From contig JAQBPB010000090.1 in assembly GCA_028287745.1 (NCBI GenBank), positions 1-64,000 on the forward strand: a stretch of DNA of 64,000 nt, given 5' to 3'. Positions 34,466-42,197 of this stretch are shown piece after piece; within the stretch, counting starts at the first letter, position 1; the number at the start of each line of letters is the position of its first letter. The DNA is from Chloroflexota bacterium. Its GTDB lineage: Bacteria; Chloroflexota; Chloroflexia; Chloroheliales; Chloroheliaceae. The translations under genes were made by a program, and so were the position numbers. The notes under the pieces were generated by a model. The model saw nothing but the letters and a program-made list of their open reading frames with translations. It ran no database searches and was not told the origin of the DNA.

Positions 34466-34981
34466 TTAATTTTTCCTTAGTTGAATTGCGCCCGAAAGCT
34501 GGGGTTTCCACCCGGCAGCCTGCTGGCTGAGTTTAAGAGGCTCCAGTTGTTCTAAAATTTCCGGCTCGAAAGTGGTCGAGCGCCGCACGCTCATATCAAT
34601 ATACATTGCCAGGCGTTCGTCATAAGCGGCAACCCGGTTGTTGGTCAGGCTGACAATATAATGCATGAAATGAATCCGCTTGTGGTCGTAATCCACCAGG
34701 CCGCTGTGCAGCTCGATTTCCTCGCCTTCCCGCAGTTCGTTGACATAACTAATAACCTGGCGCAGGGCAAACATTCCGCGCAGCCCGGGTTGAAAAAGCT
34801 GCTTATGCAGCCCCATGCTATCAAAGAAATTATGCAGGGCCATGTTGCCCACGTGGGTATAGTACATCACGTTCATATGGCCGTTCAGGTCCATGTAGTC
34901 AGGGGGAATCACCTGTTGGTGGGTGCAGGGTAATTTCAGGGCTTGTTCCAGCAAGTTATCAACCTTCTCAGAATTGGACAT
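34466..34981 (-). CDS. Hotdog-fold acyl-CoA thioesterase-like protein
   Basis: This is a 171-residue protein of the 4-hydroxybenzoyl-CoA thioesterase type. The active-site region is PPDYMDLNGHMNVMYYTHV, in which the Asp followed by the N-G-H-M-N pattern is the family signature; the long helix AxHNFFDSMG follows, then the beta strands with EELREGEEIELHSGLVDYDHKRIHFMH. It should hydrolyse an acyl-CoA thioester. ATG at 34981 has AAGGAAG 12 nt upstream. It precedes pepA on the same strand but is 120 nt away from it. Confidence 0.88.
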   Translation of the reverse strand: MSNSEKVDNLLEQALKLPCTHQQVIPPDYMDLNGHMNVMYYTHVGNMALHNFFDSMGLHKQLFQPGLRGMFALRQVISYVNELREGEEIELHSGLVDYDHKRIHFMHYIVSLTNNRVAAYDERLAMYIDMSVRRSTTFEPEILEQLEPLKLSQQAAGWKPQLSGAIQLRKN

Positions 34982-35078
34982 TTATATTATTATCTTCCTT
35001 AACAGATGAGGCATTTTAGTAGTATCAGCAACAAAAAAGCATTATAACAGCCCAAATTTCGGCTGGCTAATCAAAAAG

Positions 35079-35100
35079 TTTGTAACTGGTTTGTAACTGG
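35079..35100 (+). repeat. Perfect tandem 11-nt repeat in a divergent intergenic region
   Basis: TTTGTAACTGG occurs twice without a gap (35079-35089 and 35090-35100), followed by a partial third match. The place, between divergent genes at 34981 and 35164, is where an operator would lie, but no regulator is known. Confidence 0.7.
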
Positions 35101-35163
35101 TGTGTGCTAAATTAAAGGCCAGCAATGTATTCGCCAGACAATCAGACAGACTTGAGGATTTCT

Positions 35164-35418
35164 ATGGCGGCAAATCCGCAAAATAACTCCCGCCGGGTTA
35201 TTACCAGTTTCATGCTAAGGTTCGTGCGCGAAGCTGACGATACCCCGGTGACGCTAATAGTTCCACCTACTCCGGATGAGCCGGTTGACCCCGAGTTGGC
35301 GAGCCGGAACGGGGCCGCCTGGCGCGGTGTGGTCAAACATATCCAGAGTGGCGCGGAGCAGCATTTCTCAACAATGGCCGAAGCTGAAAACTTTATGAAA
35401 AAGTATATTGAAGACTAA
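35164..35418 (+). CDS. Small protein, function unknown
   Basis: This is an 84-residue soluble protein. I start it at ATG 35164 with GAGGA 5 nt upstream; an in-frame ATG at 35125 has no site. It has a strand-rich first part (RRVITSFMLRFVREADDTPVTLIVPP), a Pro/Asp turn and a C-terminal amphipathic part (AWRGVVKHIQSGAEQHFSTMAEAENFMKKYI). The latter pattern (a strand, then an xFSTMAEAxxFM helix) resembles small ligand-free proteins often found singly in Chloroflexota genomes. No partner is evident, except that the transporter lipoprotein gene starts 79 nt later. Confidence 0.65.
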   Translation: MAANPQNNSRRVITSFMLRFVREADDTPVTLIVPPTPDEPVDPELASRNGAAWRGVVKHIQSGAEQHFSTMAEAENFMKKYIED

Positions 35419-35496
35419 CAGGACTTTAAGTCGGCCGGAATTATGTGTTCCGGATTAGACCTGGCTGCCTTATTTGCTCGAGGAGGAGACACTTTG

Positions 35497-36885
35497 ATGA
35501 AGCATAAGAACTACACAAGCTTTTATCTATTAACCGTATTACTGCTGGTGCTTTCCACGCTGTTGGCGGCTTGCGGCGATAGTACGCCTACCACCGCTCC
35601 TGCCACCACAGCGGCAGCGACCACGGCGGCAGCCACCACAGCGGCAGCGACCACAGCAGCCACCACAGCGGCAGCCACTACTGCAGCCGGTACGACTGCG
35701 GCCGCCGCTACCGTTGCAGCGGCTACCACGGCCGCCGCTACCGGTGCGAATGCCGGTAAACCGCTGGTTATCGGTCTGATTAACACCCGCACCGGGGCGC
35801 TTTCTTACTATGGAGAGATGTTCGAGAAGGGCCTTACTATTGGCCTGGATTATTTCACCAAAGGCACCAACAAAATCGAAGGCCGCGAAGTAAAGGTCCT
35901 GGTTGAGGACGACAGCGGTTCCCCCGAGAAAGCGGTTGAAGCCGCCCGCAAGCTGGTCCAGCAAAGCGGCGCGGAAATCCTGGTTGGTACGCCCGGCAGC
36001 CCGCAAGCCCTGGCTATTGCCGCCATCAACGACAAGGAACTCAAGAAAATCTTTATCGTGGCCCCAGCCGCCGCCCCGGCCCTGACCGGCGCGAATTTCA
36101 GCCGCTATAGTTTCCGGACGGCCCGCAATACCGACCAGGATGCTGTAGTTGGCGCTGCTTACGCAGCCAGCCTGGCTACCAAGAGCAAAAAGATTGTCAG
36201 TTTCTACCAGGACAACGCCTTCGGCCAGGGCGCGAACGCGGGCTGGAAGGAAATCGGCACCAAGACTGCCGGGATACAGTGGGTTGAAGTCGCCGTGCCA
36301 CCCGCCGCGACCGAGTTCACCCCTTACATCCAGAAAGTAATGGACGCTTCCCCGGACGTGATGGTGTTGAATTGGGCCGGGACCACCGGCGCGAAACTCT
36401 TTCAGCAGATGAAAGATAACGACCTGTTCAACAAAGTTGTGGCGGTTAGTCCGGTCGGTGACGCGGCGACCATCAAGGCCGCCGGTGACGTAATGATCGG
36501 CACCCAGGGTGTTGGGCTTTACTGGAACCAGTTCCCCAAGACCGCCGAGAACGATTACCTGGTCAAGACCTACAAAGAAAAGTTCAACACTTTCCCTGAT
36601 ATCTTTGCCCCGGACGGCTTCGGAGCGGCTTCGGCTATTTTTACCGCCCTGGGTAAAACTGCCGGTGATGCCGACCCTGAAAAACTTATCACGGCTATGG
36701 AAGGGATGTCTTTCCCGGCTCCCAAGGGTAAACAAACCTTCCGTAAAGAGGACCACCAGGCCCTGCAGCCGATGTATATCGTCAAGATGGTCAAAGATAC
36801 CACCGGCACCTACGACTTCCCGGTTCCTCAACTGATTAAAGAGTATTCCGCCGAGGATTCCGCGCCGCCTATTCGGAAGAAGTAG
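35497..36885 (+). CDS. livK: Branched-chain amino acid-type ABC transporter substrate-binding lipoprotein
   Basis: This is a 462-residue extracytoplasmic binding protein of the periplasmic-binding-protein type 1 family (LivK-like). I start it at ATG 35497 with AGGAGGAG 8 nt upstream. A signal peptide with the lipobox LLAAC places the lipidated Cys near residue 26. A low-complexity linker of about 45 residues made of Thr and Ala (repeats of TTAAA) separates the anchor from the binding domain, which begins PLVIGLINTRTGALSYYG. Typical segments GSPEKAVEAARKLVQQ and VAPAAAPALTG are present. The ligand may be an amino acid or related compound. The other transporter genes follow after a repeat-bearing gap of 401 nt. 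Confidence 0.92.
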   Translation: MKHKNYTSFYLLTVLLLVLSTLLAACGDSTPTTAPATTAAATTAAATTAAATTAATTAAATTAAGTTAAAATVAAATTAAATGANAGKPLVIGLINTRTGALSYYGEMFEKGLTIGLDYFTKGTNKIEGREVKVLVEDDSGSPEKAVEAARKLVQQSGAEILVGTPGSPQALAIAAINDKELKKIFIVAPAAAPALTGANFSRYSFRTARNTDQDAVVGAAYAASLATKSKKIVSFYQDNAFGQGANAGWKEIGTKTAGIQWVEVAVPPAATEFTPYIQKVMDASPDVMVLNWAGTTGAKLFQQMKDNDLFNKVVAVSPVGDAATIKAAGDVMIGTQGVGLYWNQFPKTAENDYLVKTYKEKFNTFPDIFAPDGFGAASAIFTALGKTAGDADPEKLITAMEGMSFPAPKGKQTFRKEDHQALQPMYIVKMVKDTTGTYDFPVPQLIKEYSAEDSAPPIRKK

Positions 36886-36892
36886 TTTTGGG

Positions 36893-36921
36893 AAAGTAGT
36901 CAGTGGTCAGAAGTCAGAAGG
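36893..36921. repeat. CAGT-type short repeats flanking the left side of the element
   Basis: Degenerate repeats of AGTCAGTGGTCAGAAGTCAGAAG lie here. A matching set (GTAGTCAGAGGTCAGT and TGACTACTGACTACTG) lies at 37214-37275 on the other side of the element, partly inverted. Confidence 0.5.
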
Positions 36922-36928
36922 AAGAATG

Positions 36929-37198
36929 CTGCGTAAGGCAAGTTTTGACACACTTTTGCTTAACTAAAATTGGTAACAAGCAAGCCCTGAGTCGCAGCGA
37001 AGGATCCGGGTACCCCTGGGTGCCTGTGAGCTACCAATAAGGCGAAAACTGGTCCGATTTCAACCCTGTCGTTACCCAAATTCGGATCGGGTAACATTCG
37101 CCAACGGCACCCGGTGGCTACCCGGATTCCTCGACTACGCTCGGAATGACTGGCTAAATATTGCCTTTCCTGTCAGACAGGTAAAGTGTCAAAATCTG
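36929..37198. repeat. MITE-like intergenic repeat element, copy A
   Basis: This 270-nt non-coding element has imperfect terminal inverted repeats: GTTTTGACACACTTT at the left end (36943) and AAAGTGTCAAAAT at the right end (37184-37196). It starts CTGCGTAAGGCAAG, nearly identical to the start of copy B at 57116. Inside, GCCAACGGC and a GATTCCTCG...GGAATGAC stretch are shared with copy B in the opposite orientation. It is inserted between the livK-like gene and the livG-like gene, inside a tract of short CAGT repeats. No transposase is encoded. Confidence 0.6.
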
Positions 37199-37213
37199 GT
37201 TTACGGAGTAAAG

Positions 37214-37275
37214 ATACGGTAGTCAGAGGTCAGTCGGTAACCGCTCCAGGTGCTACTTACTGACTACTGACTACT
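37214..37275. repeat. CAGT-type short repeats flanking the right side of the element
   Basis: Tandem and inverted short units of the GTAGTCAG/CTGACTAC type fill this stretch directly before the livG start codon. They partner the set at 36893-36921. Confidence 0.5.
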
Positions 37276-37286
37276 GCCAAAAAATT

Positions 37287-38066
37287 ATGAATACAACAAA
37301 CCAATCGAATATTCTCCAGACCGAAGGACTTAGCCGTACTTTTGGCGGGCAGGTCGCGGTTAACGGAGTTTCACTGGCCGTCCGGGAGGGCGAATTCAAA
37401 AGTATTATCGGGCCAAACGGGGCCGGAAAGACCACCTTGTTTAACCTGATAAGCGGTATGATGCCGCCCAGCGCCGGACGAATAATCTTTGAGGGCCGTG
37501 ATATAACCGGCCGCCCGGCCTTTTACCGTTCCAAACTCGGTATCGGCCGCTCGTTCCAGATGACGACCATTTTCCCCAACCTGACCGTTTTAGAGAATGC
37601 CCGGCTGGCCGTCCAGAGCCGGGAACCGCACGCCTTTAACTTCTGGCAGCCGGTCACCCGCTTTGGCCGGGACGAGGAAAAAGCTTTCGCTATCCTGGAA
37701 ATGGTCATGCTTGGCGGGCGCGAGTTGCAGGCGGCCCAGACCCTTTCTCACGGCGACAAACGCAAGCTGGAAATAGGTATCCTGCTGGCGACCAACCCGC
37801 GCCTTTTGCTGCTGGACGAGCCGACCGCCGGGATGAGCCGGGACGATGTGCCGGGAATTATTGAAGTTGTGCAGAGAATTAAACGGGCCGGGGGCCGGAC
37901 CGTCATGCTGGTAGAACACAAAATGGATATGGTAATGAGCGTCAGCGATTCGGTAATGGTTATGCATTACGGCGAAATGATCGCGGACGGTTCACCACAG
38001 GAGATCGCGCGGAATGAGACTGTCCAATCAGCCTACCTCGGAGGCTACACCGAACGAGCCGGTTAA
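37287..38066 (+). CDS. livG: Branched-chain amino acid-type ABC transporter ATPase (LivG type)
   Basis: This is a 259-residue nucleotide-binding subunit. Walker A is GPNGAGKTT, the Q-loop is GRSFQ, the C-loop is LSHGDKRKLEI, Walker B is LLLLDEPTAG and the switch His is in VMLVEHKMDMV. The LivG-specific GRSFQ and the LEHxMDxVM type end identify it against LivF. ATG at 37287 has no Shine-Dalgarno sequence because the short CAGT repeats reach up to it. Its last 53 nt overlap the start of the LivF-type gene in another frame. Confidence 0.94.
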   Translation: MNTTNQSNILQTEGLSRTFGGQVAVNGVSLAVREGEFKSIIGPNGAGKTTLFNLISGMMPPSAGRIIFEGRDITGRPAFYRSKLGIGRSFQMTTIFPNLTVLENARLAVQSREPHAFNFWQPVTRFGRDEEKAFAILEMVMLGGRELQAAQTLSHGDKRKLEIGILLATNPRLLLLDEPTAGMSRDDVPGIIEVVQRIKRAGGRTVMLVEHKMDMVMSVSDSVMVMHYGEMIADGSPQEIARNETVQSAYLGGYTERAG

Positions 38067-38790
38067 ACCTTCCGGGGGCAATCTGCTGGTCCTTGAAGGT
38101 CTTCAAACTTATATCGGCCAGTTCCATATCTTACAGGGGTTAGACCTTGCTGTGCCGGAAGGGGCGGTGACGGTCCTGCTCGGCCGGAATGGGGCCGGTA
38201 AGACCACCACCCTCAAGACTATTATGGGCCTGACTCCGCCCAGGCAGGGCACGATTACCTACCGGGGTGAGAGCATAAATGGCCTGACCACCTACCAGAT
38301 TGCCCGGCAGGGCATCGGCTATGTGCCGGAGGACCGGGGTATTTTCCGGGAAATGACCGTTGAGGAAAATCTTTTATTAGCGGCGCGGGGCGAAAGCCGG
38401 GCTGGTTACCGCACGCACCTGGCAAACTGCCTGGACCTATTCCCGGACATGCAGCGTTTCTTGAAACAAAAGGCCGGGACGCTCTCCGGCGGGCAGCAGC
38501 AGATGGTCGCTATTAGTCGTGGCCTGATGACCGGCAATAAATTGCTGCTGATTGACGAACCCAGCAAGGGCCTGGCCCCAATCGTTATTAAAGCGGTTAT
38601 GGACGCGCTGGAGAAACTCAAGCGGCAGGTCACTATCCTGTTAGTGGAGCAAAACTTTACAATGGCAAGCACTGTAGGCGACTACTTTTACCTGATTGAC
38701 GACGGGCACAATATTACCAACGGCCCGATGGACCAGCTTGTTGCCGATACCGAATTGACACGCAAATACCTGGGAGTAGGTTTCGCATGA
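38014..38790 (+). CDS. livF: Branched-chain amino acid-type ABC transporter ATPase (LivF type)
   Basis: This is a 258-residue second ATPase of the same transporter. Walker A is GRNGAGKTT, with the LivF-typical GIGYVPEDRGIF segment, LSGGQQQMV signature, LLLIDEPSKGL Walker B and VEQNFTMA switch. ATG at 38014 has GGAG 9 nt upstream; homology starts only near residue 24, so the first 20 residues are an extension encoded in the overlap with livG. Its end overlaps the livH start by four bases (ATGA). Confidence 0.94.
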   Translation: MRLSNQPTSEATPNEPVKPSGGNLLVLEGLQTYIGQFHILQGLDLAVPEGAVTVLLGRNGAGKTTTLKTIMGLTPPRQGTITYRGESINGLTTYQIARQGIGYVPEDRGIFREMTVEENLLLAARGESRAGYRTHLANCLDLFPDMQRFLKQKAGTLSGGQQQMVAISRGLMTGNKLLLIDEPSKGLAPIVIKAVMDALEKLKRQVTILLVEQNFTMASTVGDYFYLIDDGHNITNGPMDQLVADTELTRKYLGVGFA

Positions 38791-39851
38791 AAGTAGCTAC
38801 CCGTCCCGGCCCACCGGCCTTCCTGCGCGACCCGCGCCTGCTGACTATTTTAAGCGTGGTGGCCGGGCTTATCCTGGTCCTGATTTACATCAATACGGCC
38901 ATCAAGTTCCCGACCTTTGTCCGCTTCTTTATAAACGGCCTGGTCGAAAGCGCCGTACTTTTCCTGGTGGCGAGCGGCTTATCGCTGATTTTCGGCCTGA
39001 TGGACGTGGTTAATTTCGCCCACGGCGCGGTATTCACCTGGGGCGGATTTGTCTTTATCTGGTCGTTCAACCTTTTTTCTACCAGCCCTGCCGCCGCTAA
39101 AGACAAGACCAGCCCACTGGCCTGGATGCAGATGGGGCTTGACCCGCTTCCGGCCACTTTGCTGGCCCTGTTGATTGGCCTGGCTGTAGGCGCTTTGCTG
39201 GGGGCTTTGATCGAAATCCTGGCTATTCGCCGCCTGTACGGCCGCCCGGTCTTTCAGATATTGCTGACCCTCGGGCTGGTCCTGGTACTGGACGAAAGCC
39301 TGCGGATTGCCTTCAGCCTGAACGCGCCGAGCTACGACTTGCTAAGCTCGCCCTGGCCCAGCGGCAATTTCCGGATTACGCCCGATATAGCCGTTAACTG
39401 GAAATCTATTGCCATTGTTATAGTGGGTCTGGTGGTTTTCCTGAGCGTCTTCTGGCTGCTCAACCGCTCCAAAGTGGGTCTGGTCATCCGGGGCGGCGTT
39501 GAAGATACCCAGATGGTTCAGGCTCTCGGCTATAACGTCAAACGCTACTTCTTTGGAGTGTTCGCCCTCGGTTCGGCCCTGGCGGCCCTGGGTGGGATTG
39601 CTTTCACCATCACTTCCAACGGAGCCAGCGAAGGCATGGGCCAGTTAAACCTGCTGACCGCTTTCGTGGTTGTGGTTATCGGCGGCCTGGGTAGCTTCTC
39701 CGGCGCGGCGGTCGGCGCTTTGCTGGTCGGCCTGATTACGCCTTTTGTTGGCTACCATTTCCAGGCGATTGCCGATAGTTTTGTAATGATTTTGCTGGTA
39801 CTGGTCCTGCTCGTCCGGCCCCAGGGCCTTTTTGGCGGCAAAAAATATTAG
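38787..39851 (+). CDS. livH: Branched-chain amino acid-type ABC transporter permease (LivH type)
   Basis: This is a 354-residue membrane protein with about eight spans. The LivH-type segment GLMDVVNFAHGAVFTWGGF lies in the first third, the EAA-like loop GVEDTQMVQALGYNVKRYF in the second half, and the end is RPQGLFGGKKY, all standard for the family. It forms the translocation pore with the LivM-type permease and is coupled to livF by a four-base overlap. Confidence 0.94.
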   Translation: MKVATRPGPPAFLRDPRLLTILSVVAGLILVLIYINTAIKFPTFVRFFINGLVESAVLFLVASGLSLIFGLMDVVNFAHGAVFTWGGFVFIWSFNLFSTSPAAAKDKTSPLAWMQMGLDPLPATLLALLIGLAVGALLGALIEILAIRRLYGRPVFQILLTLGLVLVLDESLRIAFSLNAPSYDLLSSPWPSGNFRITPDIAVNWKSIAIVIVGLVVFLSVFWLLNRSKVGLVIRGGVEDTQMVQALGYNVKRYFFGVFALGSALAALGGIAFTITSNGASEGMGQLNLLTAFVVVVIGGLGSFSGAAVGALLVGLITPFVGYHFQAIADSFVMILLVLVLLVRPQGLFGGKKY

Positions 39852-39863
39852 GGTTAAACCATA

Positions 39864-40970
39864 ATGATAAATGTGAACGTTACCGAAAAGGGACCGGAGG
39901 CGGCCAATTTTGAACTAAGCCCCGCCGCCCGGCAGCGGCTTGATAAAGCCCGCCTGACCGCTCTGCGGCCGGGGGGCCGCCTGGGTTTTACTCCCGCCGG
40001 TATGGTTATCGCCATAGCGAGCCTGGTCCTGCTGGTGCTGCCTATGCTGGGGTTGGCCCAGACGAACACCCGCCTGATTTCCCAGGTCTTGATATTTGTG
40101 GCTTTTGCTCTCAGTTACGACCTGCTGTTTGGGTTCACCGGCATCTTTAGTTTTGGACATTCCCTGTTCTTTGGCGTTGGGGCCTACAGTGTCGCCCTCT
40201 GTTCTTTGAACCTGGGCTGGCCGATGTGGGCCGGGGCTATCCTGGGCGTGGTCCTTTGTGGCCTGCTGGGGATTTTCACCGGGTTCGTTTCGCTGCGGGT
40301 GCAGGGGGTCTTTTTCGCGATGGTGACGCTGGCAATGGCTACCACCGCCCACAGCCTGAGCGGCCGCCTGGTAGAAATTACCAAGGGCGATGAAGGTCTA
40401 TCCTTAATCCAGGCCGCCGACGCCCCGGATAGCACCACCGTATATTACATGGCGCTCATCCTGGCCGTGGTGGCTTACTTCGGGCTCAGCCGCCTGATTA
40501 ACTCGCCACTGGGCCGGGTGCTGGTGTCTATCCGGGAGAACGAGCGGCGGGCCGAAATGATTGGCTATAACGTGCTGCGCTACAAGATTGTAGCTCTGGC
40601 TTTTTCAGCGGTGATTGCCGGGCTGGCCGGAATGGTCTTTGCATTCCGCAATGGGATTGTTAATCCGGGCGTCCTCTCGACCGATATCTCGCTGCTACCG
40701 CTGCTGATGGTTATCCTGGGCGGTTCCGGCACGCTTTATGGCGCGGTGCTGGGAGCAGTCGTGATACAAAGCCTGAACTTTACCCTGAGCAGCCGCGAGT
40801 TTGTAGAAAGCGTGCGGGGTTGGGCGGTAGTAGGCCCAATCCTGGAACACTGGCTGTTGCTGCTCGGCCTGATTTACGTCCTGATTGTACTCTTTCTGCC
40901 CTACGGTATTGTCGGCACCTGGCGGCTGCACCGCCACCGGTTGAGCGGATTCTTTAAAAAGGCCGCCTGA
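39864..40970 (+). CDS. livM: Branched-chain amino acid-type ABC transporter permease (LivM type)
   Basis: This is a 368-residue permease with about nine spans. It has the family markers YDLLFGFTGIFSFGHSLFFGVGAY and the cytosolic loop SIRENERRAEMIGYNVLRYK. A 45-residue hydrophilic N-terminal tail before the first span is longer than usual. ATG at 39864 lies 12 nt after livH. The gene is the last of the operon and is followed by a terminator at 40995-41019. Confidence 0.94.
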   Translation: MINVNVTEKGPEAANFELSPAARQRLDKARLTALRPGGRLGFTPAGMVIAIASLVLLVLPMLGLAQTNTRLISQVLIFVAFALSYDLLFGFTGIFSFGHSLFFGVGAYSVALCSLNLGWPMWAGAILGVVLCGLLGIFTGFVSLRVQGVFFAMVTLAMATTAHSLSGRLVEITKGDEGLSLIQAADAPDSTTVYYMALILAVVAYFGLSRLINSPLGRVLVSIRENERRAEMIGYNVLRYKIVALAFSAVIAGLAGMVFAFRNGIVNPGVLSTDISLLPLLMVILGGSGTLYGAVLGAVVIQSLNFTLSSREFVESVRGWAVVGPILEHWLLLLGLIYVLIVLFLPYGIVGTWRLHRHRLSGFFKKAA

Positions 40971-40994
40971 AACAGGCCATATAATTGATAAACA

Positions 40995-41019
40995 AAAAGC
41001 GGCTCAAGGGGCCGCTTTT
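40995..41019 (+). terminator. Terminator of the liv-type operon
   Basis: A 9-bp stem (AAAAGCGGC with GCCGCTTTT) encloses a 7-nt loop. The A- and T-tracts on both sides would also serve the convergent gene that ends at 41035. Confidence 0.85.
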
Positions 41020-41034
41020 GCTATGGGGCAGTTT

Positions 41035-41883
41035 TTAGAAGGCGGCGTGGGGGTTGGGTTCCTGTTTAACCGCCGCCTGGAAATCTTCCAGGAATGCCTG
41101 ACCGTTAACGCCGTGTTCAAATTGCCATAAAGCTATCGCCAGCGAAGCCCTGGCAGTCCACCAGAAAATCGGTTCCTGTAAATTCCTATCCATTTTTAAG
41201 CCATAACTGTCGAAAAACTCGGCCCACTTCTCCGGCCGGACATACCACCATAAGATAAGGCCAACGTCCTGCATGGGGTCGCCCAGGCGGATTTCGTCCC
41301 AATCTACCATTACGAGCCGCTCGCCTGGCAAGAGCATATTGGTGGTATTGGGTTCAGCGTGTACCGGCACAAGTTTAGCGGGGGGCAGCATGGCTCCGGT
41401 TGATTTAAATTTCTCAAAAGCTGCCCCGATTCCGGCCTGGTCCAATTTACCTGCCGCTTGCAGCCGCGAAAATCTCCTTTCCAGCTCCGCAATATCCCTG
41501 GCAACTAGCCCCGCGTGACCGGTGTAAGTGGTTGGCTCGACTAACCGGGCCAGTATTTCGTCATCCTGGTAGCGCCTGATAAACACGGCCAGGTAGTCCA
41601 GGTGGTCATTGAACCAGGCCGGGGTGGGGTTTTCGGCTTCAAGGTACTCCTGGATTACAAAGGGCTTGCCCGCCAGGTGGCCCGCCGCCACAACTTCAGG
41701 CGCTACACCGATTTCACCCAGCCGCCGCAACGGTTCAAGCGCAGTCACCTTGAACTTTATGAAGAGGTTTAAGTTACCGGCCCAGGCGATATAACACTCT
41801 TTGCGGTGCCCCTGTCGCGGCCGGGTAAGGCTCCAATCAGCCAGTTGAAACTTCTTTTCAAGGAACCGGTGTAGTTCTTGCAT
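41035..41883 (-). CDS. Phosphotransferase of the aminoglycoside/choline kinase type, variant active site
   Basis: This is a 282-residue protein with the bilobal protein-kinase-like fold of APH/ChoK enzymes. The catalytic block, normally HxDxxxxN, reads HAEPNTTN, with Glu in the place of the catalytic Asp. The following metal-binding block is VMVDWDEIRLGDP, with the DxD intact. The N-lobe lacks a clear glycine loop. The unusual Glu may reduce catalysis or mark a distinct subfamily. The substrate is unknown, and there is no sign of a resistance cassette. ATG at 41883 has GGAGGG upstream. The gene is divergent from the SDR operon. Confidence 0.82.
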   Translation of the reverse strand: MQELHRFLEKKFQLADWSLTRPRQGHRKECYIAWAGNLNLFIKFKVTALEPLRRLGEIGVAPEVVAAGHLAGKPFVIQEYLEAENPTPAWFNDHLDYLAVFIRRYQDDEILARLVEPTTYTGHAGLVARDIAELERRFSRLQAAGKLDQAGIGAAFEKFKSTGAMLPPAKLVPVHAEPNTTNMLLPGERLVMVDWDEIRLGDPMQDVGLILWWYVRPEKWAEFFDSYGLKMDRNLQEPIFWWTARASLAIALWQFEHGVNGQAFLEDFQAAVKQEPNPHAAF

Positions 41884-42197
41884 CTTTCCCTCCTGCTTTA
41901 CAAAACAGCATGCGGCCTGCCAGGTTAAAGGCTTGGAATTGCTCTCCCTGCCTTTGTATTAAACCATAATCGCCGGCAAATCTTTTTCTTTATTCATCAT
42001 TATCAATTGCAAATAAATAAAATATTTTAATTCTAATTGCGTCCTGGTCTACGTTAAGGCACTTCGTTCCTATTTAATTAACCTTTTCTACCTTCTACCT
42101 CACTTTTTACCCCTACTCCCTGGCACTTTGCTTGCTAGTTAGGGGAAAGAATGAAGGAAATGCTAATGGAAAAGTGTGAAAAAGGAGTACTCGAAAA
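41884..42197. other. Divergent intergenic region
   Basis: It separates the APH-like gene from the SDR gene. It is AT-rich and must contain both promoters, but I could not assign -35/-10 pairs with confidence. A ribosome site AAAGGAG lies just before the SDR start. Confidence 0.4.

Noticed and set aside
35600-35740. ACC/GCA repeats that look like a microsatellite or CRISPR-like array
   Set aside because: They encode an in-frame Thr/Ala linker behind the lipobox of the binding protein, with no spacer structure.
41035-41883. Antibiotic-resistance gene
   Set aside because: The APH-like fold alone does not show resistance; the active site is altered and there is no mobile context.
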